DNA from: Gramella sp. MT6
GTDB taxonomy: Bacteria > Bacteroidota > Bacteroidia > Flavobacteriales > Flavobacteriaceae
Direction: 5' to 3'
Assembly (NCBI RefSeq): GCF_019357415.1
Contig: NZ_CP048410.1
Coordinates: 434,001-498,000, forward strand
Length of the DNA: 64,000 nucleotides
The position numbers and the translations under genes were made by a program. Numbering within the stretch: position 1 is the stretch's first letter; every line of letters begins with the position of its first letter. The notes beneath the pieces are model-generated. The model was not told where the DNA came from and made no database searches. It saw nothing but the letters and a program-made list of their open reading frames with translations. Shown here piece after piece: positions 35,304 through 43,348 of the stretch.

Positions 35304-35843
35304 TTAATAATATGGCATCATAAATAAAAACACCATCACTCCGGTTACAGCAACATATAACCAAATTGGAAAGGTCCATCGAGCTATTTTGGAATGTTTT
35401 TTATATTGACCGCTTAGCCCCCTGTACATAGTAAAAAGCACCAAAGGCACTATAATTCCTGATAAGACAATATGGGTTATAAGAATAAAGAAATATACAT
35501 ATCTAAGCATACCATCACCACCGTAAGGCACAGGCTCGTTACTTATCTTAGAAAGCACATAACTAACCAGAAAGATTGCCGAAAGACCAAAAGCTGTGAT
35601 CATAGTATTCCTGTGCTGAACATATTTTTCAGCTTTCATGAAGAAATAACCGACTATTAACAAGATCGCTGTTAGAAAATTAAGGATTCCATGGAATAAT
35701 GGAAAGGTCATGGAGTCTGTACCAAAAATATTATATCGCTCTGGCAATAACATTAATACCAAGACGATCACAGGCACAGCGATAGACAAGGCAATTATCA
35801 CCGGCACTGCTATTTTATCTGAACTTTTTAAAGCGGTCTTCAC
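35304..35843 (-). CDS. DUF420 domain-containing membrane protein
   Basis: The 179-residue protein is a DUF420 (YozB/CtaM-like) family member with five membrane spans. Histidines typical of the family are seen near FHGILNFLTA, in KYVQHRNTMIT and in LITHIVLSGII. In Gram-positive bacteria a DUF420 protein (CtaM) is needed for maturation of heme-copper oxidases, which fits this operon. The start codon is GTG, sharing bases with the SCO stop (GTGA), so the two genes overlap by four bases and are likely coupled in translation. Confidence 0.88.
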   Translation of the reverse strand: MKTALKSSDKIAVPVIIALSIAVPVIVLVLMLLPERYNIFGTDSMTFPLFHGILNFLTAILLIVGYFFMKAEKYVQHRNTMITAFGLSAIFLVSYVLSKISNEPVPYGGDGMLRYVYFFILITHIVLSGIIVPLVLFTMYRGLSGQYKKHSKIARWTFPIWLYVAVTGVMVFLFMMPYY

Positions 35844-36574
35844 AGTAATTTCTTTATATCTTCTATTAATATTTCAATTTGCGGACCTTCTTCCCCTTTA
35901 GCCAAGCTTTTATCTCTTTCAACTGAACCACGATAATATATTAACGGATTCCCAAACTGATCTTTTCTAGATCTTATATAACCATCCTGGTCTACCAGCG
36001 CAAACATTCCCTGGTGAGCAAAACCTCCAGCGGCATTAGCATCTTCACCTGCATATAATCCGAAGCCCTGATTCGCTAAAGCATATATTTTTTCCCTGTC
36101 CCCGGTCATAAGATTCCAGTTAGTGCCATCAATTCCATAATTATCTGCATATTCAGACAGAACTTCTGGAGTATCATGAGAAGGATCTATAGAGAAAGAT
36201 GCAATTCCAAAATCTTTCTCTCCTTTTAATTCCTGCTGGATCTCTACAAGATTCTTATTCATGATAGGGCAAATCGTAGGGCAGGTAGTAAAGAAGAACT
36301 CTACCAGGTAAACCTTACCATCATAATCTTCGTTAGAGATGGTATCACCATTTTGATTTATAAATTCAAATTGCGGAGCCTTTTTCTTTTCACCATCTAA
36401 AACAATATAAGAAAGCGGCTCACCCTTATCCTTTGTAGATTTCTCCCTTTTCTGATTCAACCTGTCTGAAGAAACCACTTCATCATCATTTATCCTATCA
36501 ATTATCTTGGGTATAAAGATTATTCCGAAAATTAGAATAACAAGTGAAATACCTACGTATGAATAATTTTTCAT
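35840..36574 (-). CDS. SCO family copper chaperone for cytochrome oxidase
   Basis: SCO proteins deliver copper to the CuA site and act as thiol reductases. The 244-residue protein has a membrane anchor (about 7-23) and a periplasmic thioredoxin-like domain. The copper-binding cysteines Cys98 and Cys102 are in FTTCPTICPIM, and the likely third ligand His187 is in FAHQGMFALVD. The loop SIDPSHDTPEVL near 128-140 is also typical. It starts five bases after the upstream cysteine-free SCO-like gene and overlaps the DUF420 gene. All key residues are present, so this is the functional SCO of the cluster. Confidence 0.94.
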   Translation of the reverse strand: MKNYSYVGISLVILIFGIIFIPKIIDRINDDEVVSSDRLNQKREKSTKDKGEPLSYIVLDGEKKKAPQFEFINQNGDTISNEDYDGKVYLVEFFFTTCPTICPIMNKNLVEIQQELKGEKDFGIASFSIDPSHDTPEVLSEYADNYGIDGTNWNLMTGDREKIYALANQGFGLYAGEDANAAGGFAHQGMFALVDQDGYIRSRKDQFGNPLIYYRGSVERDKSLAKGEEGPQIEILIEDIKKLL

Positions 36575-36579
36575 TTCTA

Positions 36580-37224
36580 TTATTTCTTTCGTTCAGGATT
36601 GTTCTTTTTCAAAGCAAGACGATATTCGGCCAATATCACTTTTACATCATCATTCATTTTATTGTTAAGCTCTGCCACATCCCTTGAATCATACCCATAA
36701 ACCTTTCCATATTCCTCATCATCATCTCTTCCGCGAAGATTGCCAGATTTATCAACAATGAATACATAAGGAGTATGACCGCTTTTATCCAATTTATGGG
36801 GAGTCTGGAAGCTTGCAAATACTTTCTGAATATCTTGAAGATCTGAATAAGCTATTTTCCACTTGGAAGATTCACTGATCTTTTTGAACTCTTCAACAAA
36901 TTCACTGGTTTCATCTTTGGCATCCTTAGGCAGGATAATCACGAATTGAAAATCATCGAAGTCGTAATATTTCTCCAGTATCTTTTTATCTAAATTAAAG
37001 GTGTTTCCCTTGATATTTTCAAGATCTGAGCCGAAGAAGGCGACTACACTTATATGATCTTTAAAGCTGATGGGGTCTCCCGTGTTAGATTCAAAGGAGG
37101 TGATATCCTGAACATTTTCAGTAAGAACAGGTAATTTGGCAAAATTGTTCTTTCCAGAGGCAAAAAACAAATATGCAGTGATCGGCAGGGCGAACAGAAT
37201 TCCTAGTACCAGAAACTTTTTCAT
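36580..37224 (-). CDS. Cysteine-free SCO/thioredoxin-like membrane-anchored protein
   Basis: Taking the ATG at 37224 gives 214 residues with an N-terminal anchor (about 4-23). The body reads like an SCO/redoxin domain: ITSFESNTGDPISFKDH, then SVVAFFGS where SCO has its copper motif, and later GHTPYVFIVDKSGNLRGR, corresponding to the SCO His-loop and following strand. There is not a single cysteine in the protein, so it cannot bind copper or act on thiols in the SCO manner; His150 of the late loop is kept. It is directly followed by the normal SCO gene. The upstream frame to 37257 overlaps a terminator hairpin and was not used. Confidence 0.8.
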   Translation of the reverse strand: MKKFLVLGILFALPITAYLFFASGKNNFAKLPVLTENVQDITSFESNTGDPISFKDHISVVAFFGSDLENIKGNTFNLDKKILEKYYDFDDFQFVIILPKDAKDETSEFVEEFKKISESSKWKIAYSDLQDIQKVFASFQTPHKLDKSGHTPYVFIVDKSGNLRGRDDDEEYGKVYGYDSRDVAELNNKMNDDVKVILAEYRLALKKNNPERKK

Positions 37225-37262
37225 AAGCAGAAAAACCAGTTTTGCAAGGGGGTACAAAAATA

Positions 37263-37290
37263 AAAAGACGGTTTAACAAAACCGTCTTTT
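37263..37290 (-). terminator. Hairpin between cox subunit IV and SCO-like genes
   Basis: AAAAGACGGTTT (37263-37274) pairs with AAACCGTCTTTT (37279-37290) around AACA. On the minus strand it ends the subunit IV gene, with partial read-through needed if the SCO genes share the transcript. Confidence 0.8.
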
Positions 37291-37309
37291 CCAATGCTTT
37301 TAACTTTTG

Positions 37310-37672
37310 TTAAAAATCCCAGGCAACGTGCCCGCTTCTATAAACATCGTGTATATATCCACCTTCAGTAAGAAGGATAAATATCAAATAGGAAATCAAA
37401 AAGATCGATGTCCATACGATTGCTCTTCTTAGGCCTTTAGTTTCGTGCTCCAGGTGCATGAAAGCCCATGCAATATAATATGCTTTATAAATTGTTAGGA
37501 TTATAAAGATCCAGTTAAGTAATCTCATCCCTAAAAGGAAAGTATCTGTTAAGAATGCTGGTTTAAGTATTCCAAAGACAACCTCTACAATTGTTACTAC
37601 CGAAAGTATTGCGAAAACTGTCCAGATCCTTTTAGTTGCTGATCCGTGTTGATGCGTAGTATCGTGAGCCAT
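37310..37672 (-). CDS. Cytochrome c oxidase subunit IV family protein
   Basis: The 120-residue protein has three membrane spans (about 16-36, 43-65 and 80-103) with the histidine-containing second span and loop YIAWAFMHLEHETKGLRRA typical of the bacterial COX4/CtaF family. This small subunit stabilises the heme-copper oxidase and is not catalytic. It follows the subunit III gene after 17 bases. A hairpin downstream separates it from the SCO-like gene. Confidence 0.88.
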   Translation of the reverse strand: MAHDTTHQHGSATKRIWTVFAILSVVTIVEVVFGILKPAFLTDTFLLGMRLLNWIFIILTIYKAYYIAWAFMHLEHETKGLRRAIVWTSIFLISYLIFILLTEGGYIHDVYRSGHVAWDF

Positions 37673-37689
37673 AATAAATTATTTCTGAA

Positions 37690-38670
37690 TTATACCAGGT
37701 AAAAGAATGTAAATACAAATACCCAAACAAGGTCTACAAAGTGCCAGTAAAGACCAACTTTTTCAACCATCTCGTAACTTCCACGTCTATCATAAGTTCC
37801 TATGATCACGTTAAAGAAAATAATGATATTTATGATCACACCAGAAAATACGTGGAAACCGTGGAAACCTGTAATAAAGAAAAAGAAGTCTGCAAATAAC
37901 GGAGCTCCATATTCATTTTGAACCAGGTTAGCACCTTCTACGGTTCCAATAGCTTCGTTATTAAGTTTCATTAATGATTCCTCTCTGGAAAGAATGGTTT
38001 TAGAACCATCCTCTGCCAATTGTTGAGTTCTAATAAGAAGATCTTCATTCTGGATAAATCCTGCTTTCACTTCATCAAGACTATATGTTGGAAGGTCTTT
38101 ACCAGTGTCAAACCAGATACCATTATTGCTTTCATGCTCAACTCTGTCTCCAGCGATAGGCACTGCAATTTCCGAAAGAGCTACACGCTCACCTTCTCCA
38201 TCTATGAACTGAAGAATATTACCACCTTTGGTTGTAACAGCTCCATATTCTCCACTAATAAAGTTTTTCCATTCCCATGCCTGAGACCCTACGAAAACGA
38301 GACCACCAATAATGGTAAGGAACATATAAATTGTAACCTTTCCTTTCTTCATATGGTGACCGGCATCTACCGCTAGTACCATAGTTACCGAAGAAAAAAT
38401 AAGGATAAATGTCATCAATGCCACGTAGTACATTGGAGCGTCTACTCCATGTAAAAACGGGAAGTGGGTGAACACCTCATCTGCGATTGGCCATGAATCG
38501 ATGAATTTAAATCTTGAAAAACCGTAAGCGGCAAGGAATCCTGAAAATGTCAAAGCATCGGAAAGGATGAAAAACCACATCATCATTTTTCCGTAACTTG
38601 CTTTTAGTGGTTCATTACCACCACCCCAGGTTTTTCCTTCTGTGCCTGTTCTAACGACAGTCGCCTCCAT
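37690..38670 (-). CDS. Cytochrome c oxidase subunit III with large hydrophilic insertion
   Basis: Subunit III of heme-copper oxidases is a seven-span, usually 190-270 residue protein. This one has 326 residues. The normal core is seen at both ends: spans from about residue 30, then FFITGFHGFHVFSGVI at about 263-280 and the closing YWHFVDLVWVFVFTFFYLV. Between residues about 141 and 255 lies a hydrophilic, acidic stretch of about 115 residues with no membrane span. It is followed four... five spans in by the usual FHGFHV span, so the insertion occupies one inter-helix loop. The gene belongs to the run cyoE - short subunit III - this gene - subunit IV. Confidence 0.88.
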   Translation of the reverse strand: MEATVVRTGTEGKTWGGGNEPLKASYGKMMMWFFILSDALTFSGFLAAYGFSRFKFIDSWPIADEVFTHFPFLHGVDAPMYYVALMTFILIFSSVTMVLAVDAGHHMKKGKVTIYMFLTIIGGLVFVGSQAWEWKNFISGEYGAVTTKGGNILQFIDGEGERVALSEIAVPIAGDRVEHESNNGIWFDTGKDLPTYSLDEVKAGFIQNEDLLIRTQQLAEDGSKTILSREESLMKLNNEAIGTVEGANLVQNEYGAPLFADFFFFITGFHGFHVFSGVIINIIIFFNVIIGTYDRRGSYEMVEKVGLYWHFVDLVWVFVFTFFYLV

Positions 38671-38715
38671 AGAAGTATTTTAATGTTAAAGGATGCGCAA
38701 AAATACGCATTTTTA

Positions 38716-39297
38716 TTATCTATAGAAATAGAAAAACAAAATCAAAAATATCCAAAGCGCATCTACAAAATGCCAGAAAGTCTCACCGAGCTCAAACCCA
38801 AGCATTTGCCCCACTTTGTAACGTTGTTTAAAATGGTTATAAATTAGAACCAGAAGTACAATTATACCTGCCATAAGGTGCGCTAAGTGCACACATACAA
38901 GGATATATATAAAGGAAGTGGTCACGGTACTTTCTGCTCCTGTAAACCAATATCCCTGACTTAAAATATCACTAAATCCATAAAATTGAAAGACGATAAA
39001 GAGGATCGCCAGGATCAAAGTACCTATTAAAAACGCACTCGCATTTTTTCTGTTTCCGCTCAGGATCATCCTTTTACTCAAATAAAGCGTAAAACTACTG
39101 GCTATGATCACGATCGTACTCCAGAGAAAAGCCATGGGTAGCTCGAAGTCATTCAACCAGTCTGGCCTGTTCTTACTAACTACATAAGCACTGGTAAGCC
39201 CGGCAAATGTCATGGTCATACTTACAATCCCAAACCAGAGCATCATTTTCTTTGCCCGGCCACGTTTCTTTTCGTCAGATCCCTGAGTTAAATCCAT
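38716..39297 (-). CDS. Heme-copper oxidase subunit III (short form)
   Basis: The 193-residue protein has five membrane spans and the family motifs VVSKNRPDW near residue 45, the histidine-bearing VCVHLAHLMAGIIVL in the fourth span, and the closing ETFWHFVDALWIFLILFFYFYR. It lacks the first two spans of the classical seven-span protein, as in bacterial CyoC-like subunits. Together with the longer subunit III downstream it gives two non-identical subunit III proteins in one operon, which is usual for Bacteroidota oxidases. It overlaps the upstream cyoE gene by ten bases. Confidence 0.92.
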   Translation of the reverse strand: MDLTQGSDEKKRGRAKKMMLWFGIVSMTMTFAGLTSAYVVSKNRPDWLNDFELPMAFLWSTIVIIASSFTLYLSKRMILSGNRKNASAFLIGTLILAILFIVFQFYGFSDILSQGYWFTGAESTVTTSFIYILVCVHLAHLMAGIIVLLVLIYNHFKQRYKVGQMLGFELGETFWHFVDALWIFLILFFYFYR

Positions 39298-40190
39298 TGT
39301 CTAATAAATTTATCTAATACGTATACAATCTGCAACAGTGTGATATAGGAAACACTGGCAAACATTAATTTTTTAGCAGCCTCAGCTGTCTTTTCCTTAA
39401 ATAATCTAATCGCGTAATAAAGCATACCTAATCCTAATACAAGGATAATAACGCCCGATACCGGTGTGAGATAAAGTTTACCGGTTACTCCAAACACCGG
39501 GATCAAAGAAACCAATATGGTCCAGCAGGTATAAAGAATTACCTGGATCGCAGTCCCGCGGTCACGCTTCCCTGTTGGCAGCATAAAGAAGCCACCTTTT
39601 TTATAATCATCGAATAACCACCAGCCAATAGCCCAGAAATGCGGAAATTGCCAGAAGAACTGTATCATGAACAAAGTACCCGGCTCAATACTGAATTTAC
39701 CCGTTGCGGCTACCCATCCTAACATAAAAGGAATAGCTCCTGGAAATGCCCCTACAAAAACCGAAAGTGGAGTTTTGGTTTTTAATGGGGTATATATACT
39801 TACGTATAAAAATATACTTATCGCACCGAACATCGCTGTTTTCGGATTGATCACATAAAGCACCACCAAACCTAAAACAGTAAATATACTGGCAATAGTA
39901 AAGGCTACAGTATTGGTCATTCTACCAGCAGGTAAAGGCCTGTTCTTGGTCCTATCCATCAAGGCATCAAGATTCTTTTCAATGATCTGGTTATAGGCAT
40001 TGGAAGCTCCTACCATCAGGTAACCGCCAATAGCCAACAAAGTGACCACTACAAAATCTATATTATCTGCGCCTAAAAAATAACCTGCAACAGAGGAAAA
40101 GACTACGCTAATAGCAAGCCTCATCTTTGTAATTTCCTTAAAATCTGACAGAATGGAAGCGCTGGAAGTATGTACGCGTGTGTTGCTCAA
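39288..40190 (-). CDS. cyoE: Protoheme IX farnesyltransferase (heme O synthase)
   Basis: CyoE/CtaB attaches a farnesyl group to heme b, making heme o for the oxidase. The 300-residue membrane protein has about eight or nine spans. It contains the prenyl-diphosphate binding motif NLDALMDRTKNRPLPAG at about 73-89 and the second loop WWLFDDYKKGGFFMLP. The start is a TTG (40188-40190) inside a run of T that forms an A/T palindrome with the sequence before it. The next ATG, 22 codons downstream, would remove the DFKEITK segment normally present before the first span. It leads the oxidase operon and has a consensus promoter 24 bases upstream. Confidence 0.94.
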   Translation of the reverse strand: MSNTRVHTSSASILSDFKEITKMRLAISVVFSSVAGYFLGADNIDFVVVTLLAIGGYLMVGASNAYNQIIEKNLDALMDRTKNRPLPAGRMTNTVAFTIASIFTVLGLVVLYVINPKTAMFGAISIFLYVSIYTPLKTKTPLSVFVGAFPGAIPFMLGWVAATGKFSIEPGTLFMIQFFWQFPHFWAIGWWLFDDYKKGGFFMLPTGKRDRGTAIQVILYTCWTILVSLIPVFGVTGKLYLTPVSGVIILVLGLGMLYYAIRLFKEKTAEAAKKLMFASVSYITLLQIVYVLDKFIRQWI

Positions 40191-40213
40191 AAAAAGCTTT
40201 TTTTTAACTGGCG

Positions 40214-40243
40214 CAAAGATACTCCTTAATTAGGTTTTAACAA
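40214..40243 (-). promoter_or_regulatory. Predicted promoter of the cyoE-cox operon
   Basis: The minus-strand -7 element TATCTTTG (40214-40221) and -33 element TTG (40241-40243) are separated by 19 bases, matching the Bacteroidota consensus. Confidence 0.65.
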
Positions 40244-40279
40244 GGAAGGCAATGTGTTAATTTTCAGAGGTGAAAATCA

Positions 40280-42397
40280 CTAATAATCAAAGTACCAGTT
40301 AAAAATATCGGTTCTTAATCCAAAATTGATCCAGGCTGTTGAATTATCAAAATTAGCCGTAGTATTAGTTTGCGTATCAAAATCACGATAAATAAAGCTG
40401 GCGAACAACTTTAAATTTGTAGTTGGATTCACTATATAACCTGCTTCAAATTCGGTATAAATTGAATTAGTAGTGTTACCCTGCCCTATTTCTACACCTG
40501 TATCAAAAGGCCTGTCCTCTTCGGTCCTGTAAATATCCTGGCCGTAATAATCTTCTTTTTCAGAAAAATCAAAACCACGTTCACCAAAGATCACCTTTGC
40601 AGAACCATACATTCTATCCTGCTTATATCGCGCTACAGCTATGAACTCTCTAAAATTCGCACCCCATAAATGAGCCATCGACTGATTATTATGACCATAA
40701 TTGAGGGTTATGGAATTATGTGAATATGCATATGGCCGCACCTGGTTATACTCTGCCTGCAGGAACAAGTTTTCAACATTGAAGGCATTGAAATATTTAA
40801 GACCTAACTGAAATCCAAGTTTATTTTTCCAACTTCCTTCCCCTCCAAATACATCTCCTGACGAAAATTCATCTATCAGCCATTGCCCGTAAGCATACAT
40901 GTTGTTGGAAAATTTATATTTCCCTGTAAGACCAATAATAGCATTACCACCATCAGCACCCGTAGCAAATTCGATAGCACGATAAAAAATAACAGGATTC
41001 AAATAATTAATATCAAAACCACGATCATTGTCATTTTCCCACATTACAGATTCAAAGAAACCTAAATTCAGCCTTTTGGTAACGTTCAGACTCAGGTAAT
41101 GATTGGCAATATATTTTGTTCTGTAAGAACCGCTATTTACAACGGCAGGCCTTACATCCCTTAAAGACATCCAGGTATTGGTATATTTCAGTTTCCAGAA
41201 ATTTGTATTCAGCTTCAAATAAGGATACGGCGAAGCATTATCGCTCAATATTAGGGATCTGTAACCATCCCCGATAAAATTCTTACCATGACCAAACTGA
41301 ATATTAATAAATTCAGCAGGAGTAAATGACAAATAACCCTCAGCAACCGGGTAATCATAACCTTCATCCATAAAAGTTTTGGCAACGCCTCTACCAGGAA
41401 CTATCGCTGGATCACCACCAGCAGGCCTTATTGATTCAGCATAGCGATTATAGTATTCGGCAAATCTCCCCTGGCTTTCATAGATAACAGAATAGAAATT
41501 GAAATTCTTACCAAGTCCACCCTGAACTATAAATTGCCTACCGTTATTATAGGTGAAATCATGGTCTGTCTGCTCAAAATCCTTTCCTATCTGCAGATCA
41601 AATCCGGGATCCAGAGTAAACCAGTATTTATCTGTTTGAAATCTCACCAAATGTTCATTCCATAACTTCCTGCCAGCCCAGGTAGATCTATTTTGCAGTA
41701 ATTCATTCCGGTGCTCCTCAAAATCATAGTACCTGTTCACTTCAGAAAAGAGTAAAGGTTTGGAGGCAGAATGCGTATTTGTCCCAATTTGATTTAATTG
41801 CGCATCAAATCTGGAGTAATATTCATGAGATAACGGGATATTCAGCTCACTGGAATATTCGGGACTGGTAAATTTATCAGACTGAATTCTTTCATATTCG
41901 GTAAGTATATTATCTTCCTCTGGCTCCTCTAAGGAGTCTTCACTTTTCAGAGCTATCTCCTCTCCTTTCTCCAGTTGCTGTACAGTAGTGTTTTCCTGAA
42001 TAGGAATTCTCAAAGGCATCTTAAATTGCATATGTACCGGCCGGCCATTATAATTGGCAGGTTTAATAACAGGCAGACTTTCGAAGACCCTCTTTATTTC
42101 CTCCTTAAGCTCTTCATAAGCGGCATCAAGGTATATAAGTTGAAATCTTCCTTCTTCATCTACTTCAAAAATAATAGTAAGCTGACCCTTATAATTTTCG
42201 GTCTCAACGATTTCTGGAGTTTGAAAAGTAGAGATGATATAATTCACCAGGGTCTGGTTAAAACATTGCGCCTGATCCTCATAATCTATATTCTCACATT
42301 CGGGAAATTCAGGATATATCTCTGAAGATAAATTAACATCCTGGGCGGTGATCTGAAAACTTAAATTTATAAAAAGGAGAAGTAAGATATACTTCAT
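40280..42397 (-). CDS. RemB-like outer-membrane protein with N-terminal TonB_C-like domain
   Basis: The 705-residue protein has a signal peptide (about 1-19). A segment with a cysteine pair (Cys34 and Cys45, FPECENIDYEDQAQC) comes next, then a TonB_C-like domain at about 60-134 (LTIIFEVDEEGRFQL ... VFESLPVIKPANYNGRPV ... MPLRIPI). From about residue 195 the chain is a long run of aromatic-alternating strands, for instance FINIQFGHGKNFIGDGYRSL, fitting a large outer-membrane barrel of the Wzi/capsule-assembly type and ending in a WYFDY strand. The overall size and barrel resemble gliding-motility protein RemB of Flavobacterium johnsoniae. I am fairly sure of the barrel and the N-terminal domain, less of the RemB identity. 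Confidence 0.75.
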   Translation of the reverse strand: MKYILLLLFINLSFQITAQDVNLSSEIYPEFPECENIDYEDQAQCFNQTLVNYIISTFQTPEIVETENYKGQLTIIFEVDEEGRFQLIYLDAAYEELKEEIKRVFESLPVIKPANYNGRPVHMQFKMPLRIPIQENTTVQQLEKGEEIALKSEDSLEEPEEDNILTEYERIQSDKFTSPEYSSELNIPLSHEYYSRFDAQLNQIGTNTHSASKPLLFSEVNRYYDFEEHRNELLQNRSTWAGRKLWNEHLVRFQTDKYWFTLDPGFDLQIGKDFEQTDHDFTYNNGRQFIVQGGLGKNFNFYSVIYESQGRFAEYYNRYAESIRPAGGDPAIVPGRGVAKTFMDEGYDYPVAEGYLSFTPAEFINIQFGHGKNFIGDGYRSLILSDNASPYPYLKLNTNFWKLKYTNTWMSLRDVRPAVVNSGSYRTKYIANHYLSLNVTKRLNLGFFESVMWENDNDRGFDINYLNPVIFYRAIEFATGADGGNAIIGLTGKYKFSNNMYAYGQWLIDEFSSGDVFGGEGSWKNKLGFQLGLKYFNAFNVENLFLQAEYNQVRPYAYSHNSITLNYGHNNQSMAHLWGANFREFIAVARYKQDRMYGSAKVIFGERGFDFSEKEDYYGQDIYRTEEDRPFDTGVEIGQGNTTNSIYTEFEAGYIVNPTTNLKLFASFIYRDFDTQTNTTANFDNSTAWINFGLRTDIFNWYFDY

Positions 42398-42466
42398 ACG
42401 TTCGGGGGCCTATTATTTATGGGTGTAATATACAGTTTTTCAGAAAGTGAATTTACATAAAATAAA

Positions 42467-42495
42467 AAATCCCGGCCAATTAATAGCCGGGATTT
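42467..42495 (-). terminator. Terminator after the first tonB gene
   Basis: AAATCCCGGC (42467-42476) and GCCGGGATTT (42486-42495) form a ten-base stem with A-rich sequence on the left, acting for the minus-strand tonB gene. Confidence 0.88.
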
Positions 42496-42515
42496 AAATA
42501 TTATAGAAAGGAAAC

Positions 42516-43238
42516 CTAGTCCTGCACTTTAAAGGCAATTGGAAGAGAGTACATAACTCCAACCGGTTTACCACGCTGCTTACCTGGTTTCATTTTAGGT
42601 AAACTGTTGATCACTCGTGCAGCTTCCTGCTCAAGTCTTGGGTGTGGAGCACGAGCTCTAACCTGACCAATATTACCTTTTTCATCAATTCTAAATTGAA
42701 CGATCACACGGTTGATACCGCTTAATCCAAGTTCAGCTCCAAGATCTGTATCGAACTCTTTGTTCACATACTTAGAGATCTTTTCACTCATACACTTTTT
42801 ACGCTCATCATTATTTCTCAGGTTTTCACAACCTGGGAAGATCGGCACATCTTCAATTACCGCAAATGGAACATCTTCTACTTCTTCCTCTACAGGAGCC
42901 TCAACAACTTCTTCCACTTCTACGATCTCATCAAGATTGGTTTCTGTAGACTGAATTTCGTCTTCTTCCACTTCCTCTTCATCTTCCACTACCTCGATAA
43001 CCTCTGGTGCCGGTGGCGGTGGTGGAGGTGGAGGTGGCGTATTCTGCATTTCTGTAATAGGCACATCCTCCTCATCAAGGGCGTCCATATTCACCTGTCC
43101 TATATCTATGTTGTCTGGGTCATAAGTTTTCCACTCAATCGCCCTCCAGGTAATAAATAGAACTAGTACAAGACCAAGTTGAAGAAACAAAACACTGTTT
43201 CTATTCAAATTAGCCTTCGGATTTTTCTTAGGTTCCAT
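42516..43238 (-). CDS. Energy transducer TonB (paralog A)
   Basis: TonB couples the inner-membrane proton force to outer-membrane receptors. The 240-residue protein has a basic N-terminus, one span (about 16-32), a short polyproline stretch (nine prolines from residue 68), an acidic Glu/Val-rich linker (about 80-125), the segment FPGCENL with Cys137 and a partner Cys149, and the C-terminal TonB_C domain (about 160-240, ending SLPIAFKVQD). The polyproline/acidic linker is shorter than in enterobacterial TonB. It is a tandem paralog of the next gene on the same strand; no ExbB/ExbD genes are nearby. Confidence 0.93.
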   Translation of the reverse strand: MEPKKNPKANLNRNSVLFLQLGLVLVLFITWRAIEWKTYDPDNIDIGQVNMDALDEEDVPITEMQNTPPPPPPPPPAPEVIEVVEDEEEVEEDEIQSTETNLDEIVEVEEVVEAPVEEEVEDVPFAVIEDVPIFPGCENLRNNDERKKCMSEKISKYVNKEFDTDLGAELGLSGINRVIVQFRIDEKGNIGQVRARAPHPRLEQEAARVINSLPKMKPGKQRGKPVGVMYSLPIAFKVQD

Positions 43239-43348
43239 AATACGTTATATTGTTAAGGGTTGCTAAAATAAAGATTTTTTCCAAAAAACTAAATTTATCT
43301 GGAAGAATAAGTAATTAAAACTACGGTAATTTTCTAAACCTCTCACAA

